From Fuscovulum ytuae (GTDB lineage: Bacteria > Pseudomonadota > Alphaproteobacteria > Rhodobacterales > Rhodobacteraceae): a DNA stretch of 64,000 bases. Position numbers and translations under genes: made by a program. How positions within the stretch are numbered: position 1 is the first letter of the stretch; the number at the start of each line of letters is the position of its first letter. Under the pieces are notes generated by a model. The model worked only from the letters and a program-made list of their open reading frames with translations. It made no database searches and was not told the DNA's origin. Location of the stretch: contig NZ_CP124535.1 of the NCBI RefSeq assembly GCF_029953595.1, positions 2,016,001 to 2,080,000 on the forward strand. Reading direction: 5' to 3'. Positions 19,042-29,312 of this stretch are shown one piece after another.

Positions 19042-19917
19042 ATGACCGACCTCATCCCCAGCCTTGCCAGCATCTCGGGCGATTATGACGCCATCTTCTG
19101 CGATCTCTGGGGGTGCTTGCACAATGGCCAGACCCCCTTCCCCGCCGCCGTCGCGGCGCTGCGTGCCTTCCGCGCGCACGGCAAGACTGTCCTTCTGCTG
19201 ACCAACTCCCCCCGCCCGAAATCCTCGGTCATTGCGCAGCTTGCCCGCATTGGTGTTCCGACCGATGCTTGGGATGAAATCGTCTCCTCTGGTGACGCGA
19301 CGCAATACGCCCTTCTGTCCGGCGTGATCGGCACGCGCATCCACCATATCGGCGCGGCCAAGGACGAAACCTTCTTCACCGATCTGCCCGCCGACGCCCC
19401 CTCCCTTGCCATCACCCGCGTGCCGCTGGCCGAGGCAGAGGGCGTGGTCTGCACCGGCCTCAAGGACGATCTGACCGAAACGCCCGACGACTATCGCGCC
19501 ACTCTCCTGATGATGAAGGCGCGCGGGCTGACCATGCTTTGCGCCAATCCCGACCTGATCGTCGATCTGGGGGAACGGCGGCTTTACTGCGCGGGTGCGC
19601 TGGCACAGGCCTATACCGAGATGGGGGGCACCGCCCTTTACTACGGCAAGCCGCATCCGCCGATCTATGACCTTGCCCGCCGCCGCCTTGCCGCGCTGAC
19701 CGGACAGGATGACGCGCGCATTCTTGCCATAGGCGACGGCATCGCGACAGATGTCCAAGGCGGCATCGGCGAAGGGATCGACACGCTCTTCGTCACGGCA
19801 GGCATCGCCGCCCCAGAATTCGGCCCCGATCCCGCCCGCCCCGACCCGGCCCGGTTGCGCGCTTGGCTGGATGCGCAGCAGCTGTCGCCCACCCACGCGA
19901 TCCCCTTCCTGGCATGA
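19042..19917 (+). CDS. HAD-IIA family hydrolase (TIGR01459-type)
   Basis: The 291-residue protein starts at MTDLIPSLASISGDYD with GGAAAGG upstream. HAD motifs are FCDLWGCLHNG (nucleophile Asp21), LLLTNSPRPK (motif II), GKPHPPIYDLA (motif III Lys) and AIGDGIATDVQGG (motif IV). The layout matches the class IIA group. The second Asp normally two residues after the nucleophile is Trp23, a feature I recall for this TIGR01459 subgroup. The substrate is unknown; relatives act on small sugar phosphates or nucleotides. Confidence 0.87.
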   Translation: MTDLIPSLASISGDYDAIFCDLWGCLHNGQTPFPAAVAALRAFRAHGKTVLLLTNSPRPKSSVIAQLARIGVPTDAWDEIVSSGDATQYALLSGVIGTRIHHIGAAKDETFFTDLPADAPSLAITRVPLAEAEGVVCTGLKDDLTETPDDYRATLLMMKARGLTMLCANPDLIVDLGERRLYCAGALAQAYTEMGGTALYYGKPHPPIYDLARRRLAALTGQDDARILAIGDGIATDVQGGIGEGIDTLFVTAGIAAPEFGPDPARPDPARLRAWLDAQQLSPTHAIPFLA

Positions 19918-19942
19918 TGTGATCTCGGACGCAGAAATCGCC

Positions 19943-19965
19943 CCGGGATGTGACCCACATTCCGG
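19943..19965. repeat. Hairpin related to the trxB-downstream array, degenerate cluster
   Basis: CCGGGATGTG, loop ACC, CACATTCCGG: a 10-bp stem with one G-T pair and a 3-base loop, the same geometry as 3578-3600. Its flanks (19921-19990) look like decayed versions of the other two hairpins of the 3553-3625 array (for example GACGCAGAAATC before it). The whole gap 19918-20160 has no gene. Confidence 0.6.
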
Positions 19966-20160
19966 GTCTTTTCCGCTGCGCGACGGATGAAAGGCCGGCC
20001 CCTCGCGTCAGAAACCGCCGCGAAATCTGCGCCGGGATTTACACCCCACTCGCAACATTCTTGCGCGAAAAGTCGCACTCAGGATAAAAAGTTACCCAAC
20101 CGAATTGCGCCGCAGCGCGGCATAGGCTAGTGTCGCGCCAGCACAGTCAAGGATTCGGCC

Positions 20161-20616
20161 ATGTTCGCTCGCGCCATCGACAACCAGCCCCGCGGCACCA
20201 TCTGCATCGAGGATCTCGAAATCGGGATGACCCGCTCGCTGCTGAAAACCGTGACCGACCGCGATATCGAAATGTTCGCCGAAGTCTCCACCGACCGGAA
20301 CCCCGTCCACCTCGACGATTCCTATGCGCAGGACACGATCTTTCAGGGCCGCATCGCGCATGGGATGCTGACGGCGGGCCTGATCTCGGCCGTCATCGGC
20401 GAACAGCTTCCCGGTCATGGCACCGTCTATCTGGGCCAAAGCCTCAAGTTCATGGCCCCCGTCCGCCCCGGCGATACCGTCCGGGCCGAGGTGAAGGTGA
20501 CCGCGATCGACCATGCCCGCCGCCGCGTGACCCTTGAAACCCATTGCGCCGTGGGTAATACCGTCGTCCTCAAGGGCGAGGCGCTGGTTCTGGCGCCCTC
20601 GCGGAAGTTCGACTGA
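20161..20616 (+). CDS. MaoC-family (R)-specific enoyl-CoA hydratase
   Basis: The 151-residue hot-dog-fold protein carries the hydratase 2 motif AEVSTDRNPVHLDDSYA, with catalytic Asp45 and His50, followed by FQGRIAHGMLTAGLIS. This is the PhaJ-like pattern that hydrates trans-2-enoyl-CoA to (R)-3-hydroxyacyl-CoA, linking fatty-acid oxidation to polyhydroxyalkanoate synthesis or related pathways. No polymer synthesis gene is near, so the physiological link is inferred only from the family. ribF starts 36 bases downstream and may be co-transcribed. Confidence 0.88.
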   Translation: MFARAIDNQPRGTICIEDLEIGMTRSLLKTVTDRDIEMFAEVSTDRNPVHLDDSYAQDTIFQGRIAHGMLTAGLISAVIGEQLPGHGTVYLGQSLKFMAPVRPGDTVRAEVKVTAIDHARRRVTLETHCAVGNTVVLKGEALVLAPSRKFD

Positions 20617-20651
20617 TACTGACGGGGCAAAGTACCCCGCCCCGGGGAAAG

Positions 20652-21578
20652 ATGCGCGTTCACCACCACTGGCAAGGATTGCCCCCCGATTGCCGCGGCG
20701 CCTCTGTCGCCATGGGCAATTTCGATGGCGTCCATCTGGGCCACCGCTCGGTGATCGACCTTGCCCGTCGCGCCGATACCCCCTTGGGCATCGTCACATT
20801 CGAGCCCCATCCGCGGCAGGTCTTCGCCCCCGACGCCCCGGCCTTCCGCCTGATGAATGCCGAGGCGCGCGCAAACCGCCTTGCCAAACTGGGCGTGCAG
20901 CAGCTTTATCAACTGCCCTTCGACCGGACGCTTGCCGCGCTGACCCCCGATGCCTTCGCCCGTGACGTGCTGGCAGAGGGCCTTGGCGTGTCTCATGTCG
21001 TCGTCGGTGCCGATTTCTGCTTTGGCAAGGGCCGCGCAGGCACCGCTGCCGACCTGACCGCGCTGGGACAAAGCCACGGCTTCGACGTCACCATCGCCCC
21101 CCTGCTTTCCGTTGGCGGGACCGAGGTCTCCTCCACCGCGATCCGGCAGGCCCTGACCGATGGCCGCGCTCGAGACGCCGCCGCTATGCTCGGCCATTGG
21201 CACCGGATCGAGGGAGAGGTCATCCACGGCGAAAAGCGCGGCCGCGAATTGGGCTATCCCACCGCCAACATGTCGGTCGATGGCCTGCACCTGCCCCGCC
21301 ATGGCGTCTATGCGGTAAAGGTCGATATTCTGACCGGCCCGCAGGCAGGCCCCCAGATCGGCGCGGCCTCGCTTGGCGTGCGGCCCATGTTCGGCGAAAA
21401 CCGACCCAACCTTGAAACCTTCCTCTTCGATTTCCAGGGCGACCTCTACGGCCAGCACCTCTCCATCGCCTTCATCGATTTTCTGCGGCCAGAGTTAAAA
21501 TTCGACAGTCTTGATGCCCTCATCACCCAGATGGAGGCGGATTGCACGCAAGCCCGCACAATTCTGGCCGCGCTCTGA
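20652..21578 (+). CDS. ribF: Bifunctional riboflavin kinase / FAD synthetase
   Basis: The 308-residue protein has the prokaryotic RibF layout: an N-terminal FMN adenylyltransferase domain with MGNFDGVHLGH (about 21-31) and EVSSTAIRQAL (about 157-167), then a C-terminal riboflavin kinase domain with GEKRGRELGYPTANM (about 194-208). It converts riboflavin to FMN and then FAD. No FMN riboswitch is present upstream, in keeping with a housekeeping role. It is followed within 6 bases by a palindromic repeat. Confidence 0.95.
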   Translation: MRVHHHWQGLPPDCRGASVAMGNFDGVHLGHRSVIDLARRADTPLGIVTFEPHPRQVFAPDAPAFRLMNAEARANRLAKLGVQQLYQLPFDRTLAALTPDAFARDVLAEGLGVSHVVVGADFCFGKGRAGTAADLTALGQSHGFDVTIAPLLSVGGTEVSSTAIRQALTDGRARDAAAMLGHWHRIEGEVIHGEKRGRELGYPTANMSVDGLHLPRHGVYAVKVDILTGPQAGPQIGAASLGVRPMFGENRPNLETFLFDFQGDLYGQHLSIAFIDFLRPELKFDSLDALITQMEADCTQARTILAAL

Positions 21579-21583
21579 CCCAC

Positions 21584-21626
21584 CAAATTTCTCGAAGAAA
21601 TTTGCAAATTCGGTCGAACGCATTTG
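21584..21626. repeat. Two adjacent hairpins after ribF
   Basis: 21584-21604 is a perfect 9-bp palindrome CAAATTTCT with loop CGA; 21605-21626 is an 8-bp imperfect one (CAAATTCG with CGCATTTG). They abut exactly and share the TTTCT/AGAAA core with the array downstream of trxB. Confidence 0.75.
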
Positions 21627-21671
21627 ACCCAGCCCTTCCCTTTTCCCCCGCCCCGGCGCACCTTCGCGCGC

Positions 21672-22127
21672 ATGACCGCGAAACCACGCCCCCGCTTCTG
21701 GGAAACCGTCCCCCTCGCCAAGATGACCCCAGACGAATGGGAGTCGCTCTGTGATGGCTGCGGCAAATGCTGCCTGAACAAGATCGAATATGAAGACACG
21801 GGCGAGGTAGATTACACCCGCATCGCCTGCCGCCTTCTGGACGGTCAGACCTGCCGCTGTTCGCAATACGAAATCCGCCACCAATTCGTCCCCGACTGCG
21901 TGCGCCTTACCCCCAAGACCCTGCCAAAGATCGCCTATTGGATGCCGCGCAGCTGCGCCTATCGCCTGCTTTACCAAGGGCAGCCCCTGCCCGACTGGCA
22001 CCCCCTCATCACCGGCGATCCCGAAAGCACACACAGCTCCGGCAATTCCGTCCGTGGCCAGACCATCCCCGAATTTGAGGTCGATGAGGATGACTGGGAC
22101 GACTACATTATCGATGAGAAACCCTGA
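21672..22127 (+). CDS. YcgN-family cysteine cluster protein (UPF0260)
   Basis: The 151-residue protein contains CDGCGKCC (about residues 27-34), CRLLDGQTCRCSQY and, later, PRSCAYRLLYQGQ: the Cys pattern of the YcgN/YkgJ zinc/iron-chelating family. The metal and role are not known in most members. The ATG at 21672 gives the normal family start MTAKPRPRFWETVPL; a TTG 48 bases upstream lies inside the hairpin repeat. Its stop overlaps the threonine aldolase start by one base (TGATG), so they are coupled. The C-terminus is very acidic (EVDEDDWDDYIIDE). Confidence 0.9.
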   Translation: MTAKPRPRFWETVPLAKMTPDEWESLCDGCGKCCLNKIEYEDTGEVDYTRIACRLLDGQTCRCSQYEIRHQFVPDCVRLTPKTLPKIAYWMPRSCAYRLLYQGQPLPDWHPLITGDPESTHSSGNSVRGQTIPEFEVDEDDWDDYIIDEKP

Positions 22128-23161
22128 TGTTCTTCGCCTCTGACAATACCTCCGGCGTGCCTGCCGAAATCATGGCCGCCCTCGCCCGCGCCAATGAAGG
22201 CTATGCCCGCAGCTATGGCGCCGATGACATCATGGCCCGCGTCACCGCCCACCTGCGCAGCCTCTTTGATGCGCCAGAGGCGGTTGTCCACCTTGTCGCC
22301 ACCGGAACGGCGGCCAATGCGCTGGCGCTGGCCACGCTCACCCCACCTTGGGGCGCGGTCTTCTGCCATCGCCACGCCCATATCGCCGAAGACGAATGCG
22401 GTGCGCCGGAATTCTACACCAATGGCGCGAAACTCGCCCTGATCGACGGGGACCATGGCAAGATCACCCCCGCCGCCCTGACCGAGGCACTGGCCACCAC
22501 CGGGGCCTCCGGCGTGCATGGCGTGCAGCGGGGCTGCCTCTCCCTCACCAATGTGACCGAGGCGGGCACCATGTACAGCCCCGCCGAAATCGCCGCCCTC
22601 ACCGCCATTGCCAAGGGCCACGGACTGCCCTGCCACCTCGACGGCGCACGCTTTGCCAATGCGCTGGTCGCCACAGGGGCCACACCAGCCGAAATGACAT
22701 GGCAGGCGGGCATCGACGCCCTCTCCTTCGGTGGCACCAAGAACGGCCTTCTGGGGGTCGAGGCCGTCATCCTCTTCGACCCCGCGAAATCTTGGGAACT
22801 CGAACTTCGTCGCAAACGCGGCGGGCACCTCTTTTCCAAACACCGCTTCCTTTCCGCCCAGATGGAGGCCTATCTGCAAGATGACCTCTGGCTACGGCTT
22901 GCCACCCACGCCAATGCCATGGGCCAGCGCCTTGCCCAAGGGATCGCCGCCACCCAAGGCGCGGCCCTCACCCATCCGGCCCATGCCAATATGGTCTTTG
23001 CCAATTGGGAACCGGGCGGCCATGCCCGCCTGCATAAGGCGGGCGCCATTTATTACGACCTCCGCCCCTTGCCCGATGGCCGCGAAACCGCCCGCATGGT
23101 CGCCTCATGGAACACGGCCGAGGATCACGTGGACCGCTTCCTCGCGGCCCTCGCCCCCTAA
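22127..23161 (+). CDS. ltaE: Threonine aldolase family protein (low-specificity L-threonine aldolase-like)
   Basis: The 344-residue PLP enzyme starts MFFASDNTSG and has HLVATGTAANALAL, CHLDGARFANAL (PLP-binding Asp) and SFGGTKNGLLG with the Schiff-base Lys205. It matches the beta-eliminating lyase fold of threonine aldolases, which cleave threonine or allo-threonine to glycine and acetaldehyde. Stereospecificity cannot be read from sequence. It is coupled to the cysteine-cluster gene by TGATG. Copy 3 of the 26-bp repeat follows the stop by 12 bases. Confidence 0.9.
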   Translation: MFFASDNTSGVPAEIMAALARANEGYARSYGADDIMARVTAHLRSLFDAPEAVVHLVATGTAANALALATLTPPWGAVFCHRHAHIAEDECGAPEFYTNGAKLALIDGDHGKITPAALTEALATTGASGVHGVQRGCLSLTNVTEAGTMYSPAEIAALTAIAKGHGLPCHLDGARFANALVATGATPAEMTWQAGIDALSFGGTKNGLLGVEAVILFDPAKSWELELRRKRGGHLFSKHRFLSAQMEAYLQDDLWLRLATHANAMGQRLAQGIAATQGAALTHPAHANMVFANWEPGGHARLHKAGAIYYDLRPLPDGRETARMVASWNTAEDHVDRFLAALAP

Positions 23162-23172
23162 GGCGCGACCTG

Positions 23173-23198
23173 CCCCTTCATCTTGGCCCAAATACTCA
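23173..23198. repeat. 26-bp dispersed intergenic repeat, copy 3
   Basis: Identical to 10301-10326 and 13617-13642 over 26 bases, here between convergent genes. All three copies read the same way on the plus strand. Confidence 0.85.
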
Positions 23199-23293
23199 CC
23201 TGCAAGGCTGCCACCCTCACCCCGGCTGCCTGAAGGTGCCCTCCCGCCCCCGCTCTTCACGCGGGAGAGGGGGGAACCCCCCAAAGCGCGGCC

Positions 23294-23887
23294 TTATCGC
23301 CCCGCCAGATGATCTTCCAACAGCTCCAGCCGGTCCTGCCCCCAGAACCGCTCTTCCCCCACGATATAGAAGGGCAGGCCGAACACGCCCCGCGCCACAG
23401 CCTCGTCAAGGTTCCTCACATAGACATCCGCCGCCGTGAACATCCCTCGATCCGCCACCGCAGGGTCAAACCCGTTCTCGGCCAGGATCGCCTTTACCAC
23501 CTCATCCTCTGCAATATTGCGCCCTTCGGCCCAAACGGCACGCGGAAAGGCCTGCACTAAGGCCCCCAGATCGCCGCCCCCCGCCGCCTGTGCCGCGATG
23601 ATTGCGTAACTCGCAGGGGCGGGGTTCACCGGAAAGAAAAAGGGCTGCAAATCCAGCTTCATCCCCAACCGCTTTGACCACCGCGTCAGTTCCTGCAAGC
23701 GATAGGCCTTCCGGCTTTCATGCCGCTCGGCCAACACCTGCCCCCCCGTCCGGGGAAAGAGCGCTGGCCCGTCCAGCGCGACATAGCGGATCGACGCGCC
23801 ATGGCGCGCCGCGATCCGCTCCAACCGATCCCCGGCCAGATAGACCCATGGCGAAATGGGGGTGAAAAAGTAGTCGATCTGCGCCAT
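23294..23887 (-). CDS. 2-hydroxychromene-2-carboxylate isomerase-like DsbA-family protein
   Basis: The 197-residue protein begins [19 protein letters not shown], with SPW in place of the CxxC of DsbA proteins, as in the glutathione-dependent HCCA isomerase group (kappa GST-like). The C-terminal motif [27 protein letters not shown] is the family cis-Pro and binding region. Known members isomerise 2-hydroxychromene-2-carboxylate in naphthalene breakdown, but many relatives are in genomes without that pathway, and nothing of it is nearby. The longer frame upstream extends into the prs promoter region and is rejected. Confidence 0.85.
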   Translation of the reverse strand: MAQIDYFFTPISPWVYLAGDRLERIAARHGASIRYVALDGPALFPRTGGQVLAERHESRKAYRLQELTRWSKRLGMKLDLQPFFFPVNPAPASYAIIAAQAAGGGDLGALVQAFPRAVWAEGRNIAEDEVVKAILAENGFDPAVADRGMFTAADVYVRNLDEAVARGVFGLPFYIVGEERFWGQDRLELLEDHLAGR

Positions 23888-23978
23888 TTGCGCGCCCTCG
23901 CTTGCCCTTGGTTCCCAAGACCGTAACGCGGTGTTAACACACGGCCAACAGCGAATCCGCCGCCCACCGGAGAACCAC

Positions 23979-24998
23979 ATGCCCGCCATCACCGAGCCGA
24001 AACTGATTTCCGGCAATGCGAACCTGTCACTTGCCAAATCCATCGCCCGCCGCATGTCGATGCACCGGGGCATGTCGGTCAACCTCGTCGATGCGCGGGT
24101 CGAACGCTTCAACGATCAGGAGATTTTCGTCGAAGTGTTCGAAAATGTCCGGGGCGAGGATATGTATGTCATCCAGCCCACCTCGAACCCGGCCAATGAC
24201 AACCTGATGGAACTTCTCATCATGGTCGATGCGCTGCGCCGGTCTTCCGCCGCGCGCATCACCGCCGTGATCCCCTATTTCGGCTATGCCCGTCAGGACC
24301 GCCGCGCCAAGGCCCGCACGCCGATCAGCGCGAAACTGGTGTCGAACCTGATCGAGACATCGGGGGTGGACCGTGTCCTGACGCTTGACCTGCACGCGGC
24401 GCAGATTCAGGGGTTTTTCGACATCCCCGTCGACAACCTTTATGCCAGCCCCGTCTTTGCCCTTGATATCGAACATCATTTCAAGGGGCAGATGGAGGAT
24501 CTGATGATCGTCTCGCCCGATGTGGGCGGCGTGGCGCGGGCGCGCGAACTGGCCAAACGGATCAACGCGCCCCTGTCCATCGTGGACAAGCGGCGGGAAA
24601 AAGCGGGCGAAGTGGCGGGCATGACGGTGATCGGCGATGTCCGGGGCCGCAAATGCATCATCGTGGATGACATCTGCGACACGGCCGGGACGCTGTGCAA
24701 AGCGGCCGAGGTGCTGCTGGAAAATGGCGCAACCGAGGTGCATTCCTACATCACCCACGGCGTCCTGTCCGGCCCGGCGGTGGAGCGGGTGCAGAATTCA
24801 GTGATGAAGTCGCTCGTCATCACCGACAGCATCGAACCGACCGACCGCGTGAAATCCGCCAGCAACATCCGCATCGTCCCCACCGCGCCGATCTTCGCGC
24901 AGGCCATCCTGAACATCTGGAACGGAACCTCGGTCTCGTCGCTCTTCGAAACGGAAACCCTCGTCCCGATTTATGAAGGCATGTATCAGCGGGGCTAA
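23979..24998 (+). CDS. prs: Ribose-phosphate pyrophosphokinase
   Basis: The 339-residue enzyme starts [15 protein letters not shown], with CCGGAGA 8 bases upstream. It carries [31 protein letters not shown] and the PRPP-binding loop [14 protein letters not shown]. It makes PRPP from ribose 5-phosphate and ATP for purines, pyrimidines, histidine and NAD. The products of purEK and hisZG in this window use PRPP-derived substrates. It is slightly longer than the enterobacterial protein, as usual in alphaproteobacteria. The upstream in-frame Met lacks a ribosome site. Confidence 0.97.
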   Translation: MPAITEPKLISGNANLSLAKSIARRMSMHRGMSVNLVDARVERFNDQEIFVEVFENVRGEDMYVIQPTSNPANDNLMELLIMVDALRRSSAARITAVIPYFGYARQDRRAKARTPISAKLVSNLIETSGVDRVLTLDLHAAQIQGFFDIPVDNLYASPVFALDIEHHFKGQMEDLMIVSPDVGGVARARELAKRINAPLSIVDKRREKAGEVAGMTVIGDVRGRKCIIVDDICDTAGTLCKAAEVLLENGATEVHSYITHGVLSGPAVERVQNSVMKSLVITDSIEPTDRVKSASNIRIVPTAPIFAQAILNIWNGTSVSSLFETETLVPIYEGMYQRG

Positions 24999-25002
24999 CG
25001 CC

Positions 25003-25593
25003 TCAGGGGTCGTGAAGGCCCGGCTGAATGAAGAGATGGGCCGGGCAAACAAAAGGCGCCAGCAAGGGCAGCCCCTCACGGTGCAGGGGCGTTTCGTCGT
25101 CAAATGCCATCAGGAATACTGCGTCCACAAATGTGGAACAGACGAATGGGTCCCTCGCGCGCGCTGATGTGACCAGCGACAGGAACATTCGTCCCATTTC
25201 GTAGCGTCGTCCCACCATCAGCCGGGCCTGATGCAGCAACTCGCCCACCCGGCGATCCTTTTCCGGCATAGACCACCGTCCGACGGCAACTTCCCGACCA
25301 AGGAAGTAATCCAACGAACCTTGCAAGCAGGTTCCGCCAGCGACCGCGTGCAAGATAAGCCCGTTCTCGTCCGCAATCGCAGCGTGGGTCGCCGATGCGC
25401 CCCTTTCGGGATAACCGCGCTTGCGTTGGAATGCGGTGATCGGCTTTGGCCCATCCATCCCAAAGAGAACGTCTCCCGGTTGGATCAAGGCGCGAAGCGC
25501 CGCCAACGCGACATGGGATGAACAGATGACAGATCTGCGGTGGGTTATGGGCGCTTGCGAAAACAACAGGGCACTCTTTAAAAGTGGCAGCAT
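25003..25593 (-). CDS. YiiX/NlpC-P60-like permuted cysteine hydrolase, hypothetical
   Basis: This 196-residue product shows PGDVLFGMDGPK (about 40-51), ATHAAIADENGLILHAV (about 69-85) and DPFVCSTFVDAVF (about 148-160). The order GDxxx, His-containing strand, then CS at the start of a helix is the pattern of the circularly permuted papain-like YiiX/YebB amidases, with likely catalytic Cys and His. No signal peptide is evident, and the first 35 residues look non-conserved, so the true start may be later. The gene convergently abuts prs (5 bases) and lies in a stretch of lower GC, suggesting transfer. Confidence 0.55.
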   Translation of the reverse strand: MLPLLKSALLFSQAPITHRRSVICSSHVALAALRALIQPGDVLFGMDGPKPITAFQRKRGYPERGASATHAAIADENGLILHAVAGGTCLQGSLDYFLGREVAVGRWSMPEKDRRVGELLHQARLMVGRRYEMGRMFLSLVTSARARDPFVCSTFVDAVFLMAFDDETPLHREGLPLLAPFVCPAHLFIQPGLHDP

Positions 25594-25624
25594 CAAACCA
25601 AGGTGGATGCCGACCTCCGCTCAG

Positions 25625-25978
25625 TCATTTCACATGAAAGCGCATCTGCGATGCGTCCTTCGGCATCGAAACGGTCTCTGCCTTCTCCTCAGGGATAGGC
25701 CCTCGCCACCCGCTGACCACCATGGCTGTTGGCTTTCCTGTCCTCGTCGCGGCAACGCCGGCCTCTGGCTCCGGAAGATTTTGCTCTGCCGTCACCCGCA
25801 CGGCCTTGATGACAGTGCCCCTTCCGCCTGGCGAAAACTGGCAATCGATCTGGTCGCCCGGTTCAAACCGTTCACCGGTCGGCGCAGCTTTGGAGAATCC
25901 CTTCGCTCCAAACTGCCCTTCCGGAAAAAACACGTCAAAACTGCCGTTAGGATAGCTGTGGGTCACCACTCCGATCAT
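25625..25978 (-). CDS. Hypothetical OB-fold / degenerate cold-shock-like protein
   Basis: The ATG at 25978 has GGAG 7 bases upstream and gives 117 residues. The first 60 residues (IGVVTHSYPNGSFDVFF, then FEPGDQIDCQFSPGGRGTVI) look like a five-strand barrel of cold-shock type, but the RNA-binding KGFGFI motif is absent. The remaining half is polar with no recognisable domain. I do not recognise the family. The GC content is visibly lower than in neighbouring genes, and it sits 31 bases upstream of the YiiX-like gene on the same strand, so the two are probably one transcript. Confidence 0.5.
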   Translation of the reverse strand: MIGVVTHSYPNGSFDVFFPEGQFGAKGFSKAAPTGERFEPGDQIDCQFSPGGRGTVIKAVRVTAEQNLPEPEAGVAATRTGKPTAMVVSGWRGPIPEEKAETVSMPKDASQMRFHVK

Positions 25979-26083
25979 CAATTCACTCCAGAACAATCAG
26001 CCCTGCCATGCATAGCAGGCGGAAATGGGCACAGAACGCCATGAATGCTAGGGGGAAACCCCCAGAAATCCAAAGGTTTTCTG

Positions 26084-26434
26084 CTACCCGATCTCCCAAT
26101 CCTCCTCATCCCGCACGGGGCCGATCGCCGTCCAATCCGCGCGGACGCGGGCGATGCGTGTGTCGCCCCAAGTGCGGAAAACAAGGTGAAACCCGGTCGC
26201 GGTGATGTTTTCGGCCACCAGATCGGCGCGCATATTCGTCTTGTGATCGGTATCCCACAGCGAAATGCCCACCATCACCGCAGGTGGCGCAAGGAAGGGT
26301 TCGTTGAAATTCACCGTGAAGCGGCTTTCGCGGTCCCCCTCGCCCGTCCACATCACGCCATCGGTGGCATAATCAGAAAACAGCACGCGGCTGCCCTGCA
26401 AAATCCCGACAGAATGGGGGGAGAGACGCTTCAT
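26084..26434 (-). CDS. H-type lectin domain protein
   Basis: The 116-residue protein (start MKRLSPHSVGILQGS) carries the H-type lectin pattern: FNEPFLAPPAVMVGISLWD (about 47-65), TNMRADLVAENITATGFHLV and FRTWGDTRIARVRADWTAIG. H-type lectins bind GalNAc in animals; bacterial single-domain versions have unknown ligands. No signal peptide is seen. An ATG at 26449 with a GGGTG ribosome site would add five residues. It follows the ATP synthase operon on the same strand beyond a strong terminator, an order I recall in related genomes. Confidence 0.75.
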   Translation of the reverse strand: MKRLSPHSVGILQGSRVLFSDYATDGVMWTGEGDRESRFTVNFNEPFLAPPAVMVGISLWDTDHKTNMRADLVAENITATGFHLVFRTWGDTRIARVRADWTAIGPVRDEEDWEIG

Positions 26435-26522
26435 CCTCGGCTTTCTCATGCGAAACCATTCACCCTTTACTACGTCACCGATCACATCATCATAGTGGCG
26501 ACAACCACTCTGCCAGCAAGAA

Positions 26523-26553
26523 AAAAGGCCCCGCCAAACCGACGGGGCCTTTT
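26523..26553 (-). terminator. Intrinsic terminator of the F1 ATP synthase operon
   Basis: A perfect 11-bp stem AAAAGGCCCCG with a 9-base loop, followed on the minus strand by six T. It lies 22 bases after the atpC stop. Confidence 0.9.
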
Positions 26554-26574
26554 CTTTATCTTACCAGCGGGGGC

Positions 26575-26967
26575 TTATTGCCCGACCGCCGCACGCAGCG
26601 CCAGCATGTCGCTGATCAGCTTTTCCGCGCTGTCCTTGTCTTCGGCCCCGGCAGCGGCGTCCTTCGCCTCGGCCACCAGCGCGTCAAAAAGGGCGGCATT
26701 CGCCTCTTCCACCGGCACCGCGCGTTCGGCCAGAACCGAAACCGTGCCCGCCGTGATCTCGGCAAAACCGCCCGTCACGACATAGGCCTTGGCCCCGCCA
26801 GCGGCGACCGCCTTCAGGATGCCGGGGCGCAGCGTGGTGATGGTGGGGGCATGCCCCTCCATCGCCGTCAGGTCGCCATCGGCCCCCGGGATCTGCACCT
26901 CGGTCGCGGCGACAGAGGCAAGCCTCCGCTCCGGCGAAACGAGGTCGAATTGCACCGTGCCTGCCAT
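26575..26967 (-). CDS. atpC: F1 ATP synthase epsilon subunit
   Basis: The 130-residue subunit has the beta-sandwich N-terminal domain ([37 protein letters not shown]) and a C-terminal helical part (about 85-130). It is part of the central stalk and inhibits ATP hydrolysis in many bacteria. It starts 15 bases after atpD and is the last gene before the terminator. Confidence 0.96.
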   Translation of the reverse strand: MAGTVQFDLVSPERRLASVAATEVQIPGADGDLTAMEGHAPTITTLRPGILKAVAAGGAKAYVVTGGFAEITAGTVSVLAERAVPVEEANAALFDALVAEAKDAAAGAEDKDSAEKLISDMLALRAAVGQ

Positions 26968-26982
26968 CGGCCTGTTCCCTTC

Positions 26983-29288
<2,306 letters not shown>

Positions 29289-29312
29289 CTGCCTACTCCC
29301 TCAAGGGCCAAA

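Noticed and set aside
20640..21578. FMN riboswitch before ribF
   Set aside because: The spacer to the MaoC gene is only 35 bases, too short for the RFN element.
23294..24112. An N-terminal extension of the isomerase to 24112
   Set aside because: It would overlap the prs start and coding sequence; the family N-terminus begins at 23887.
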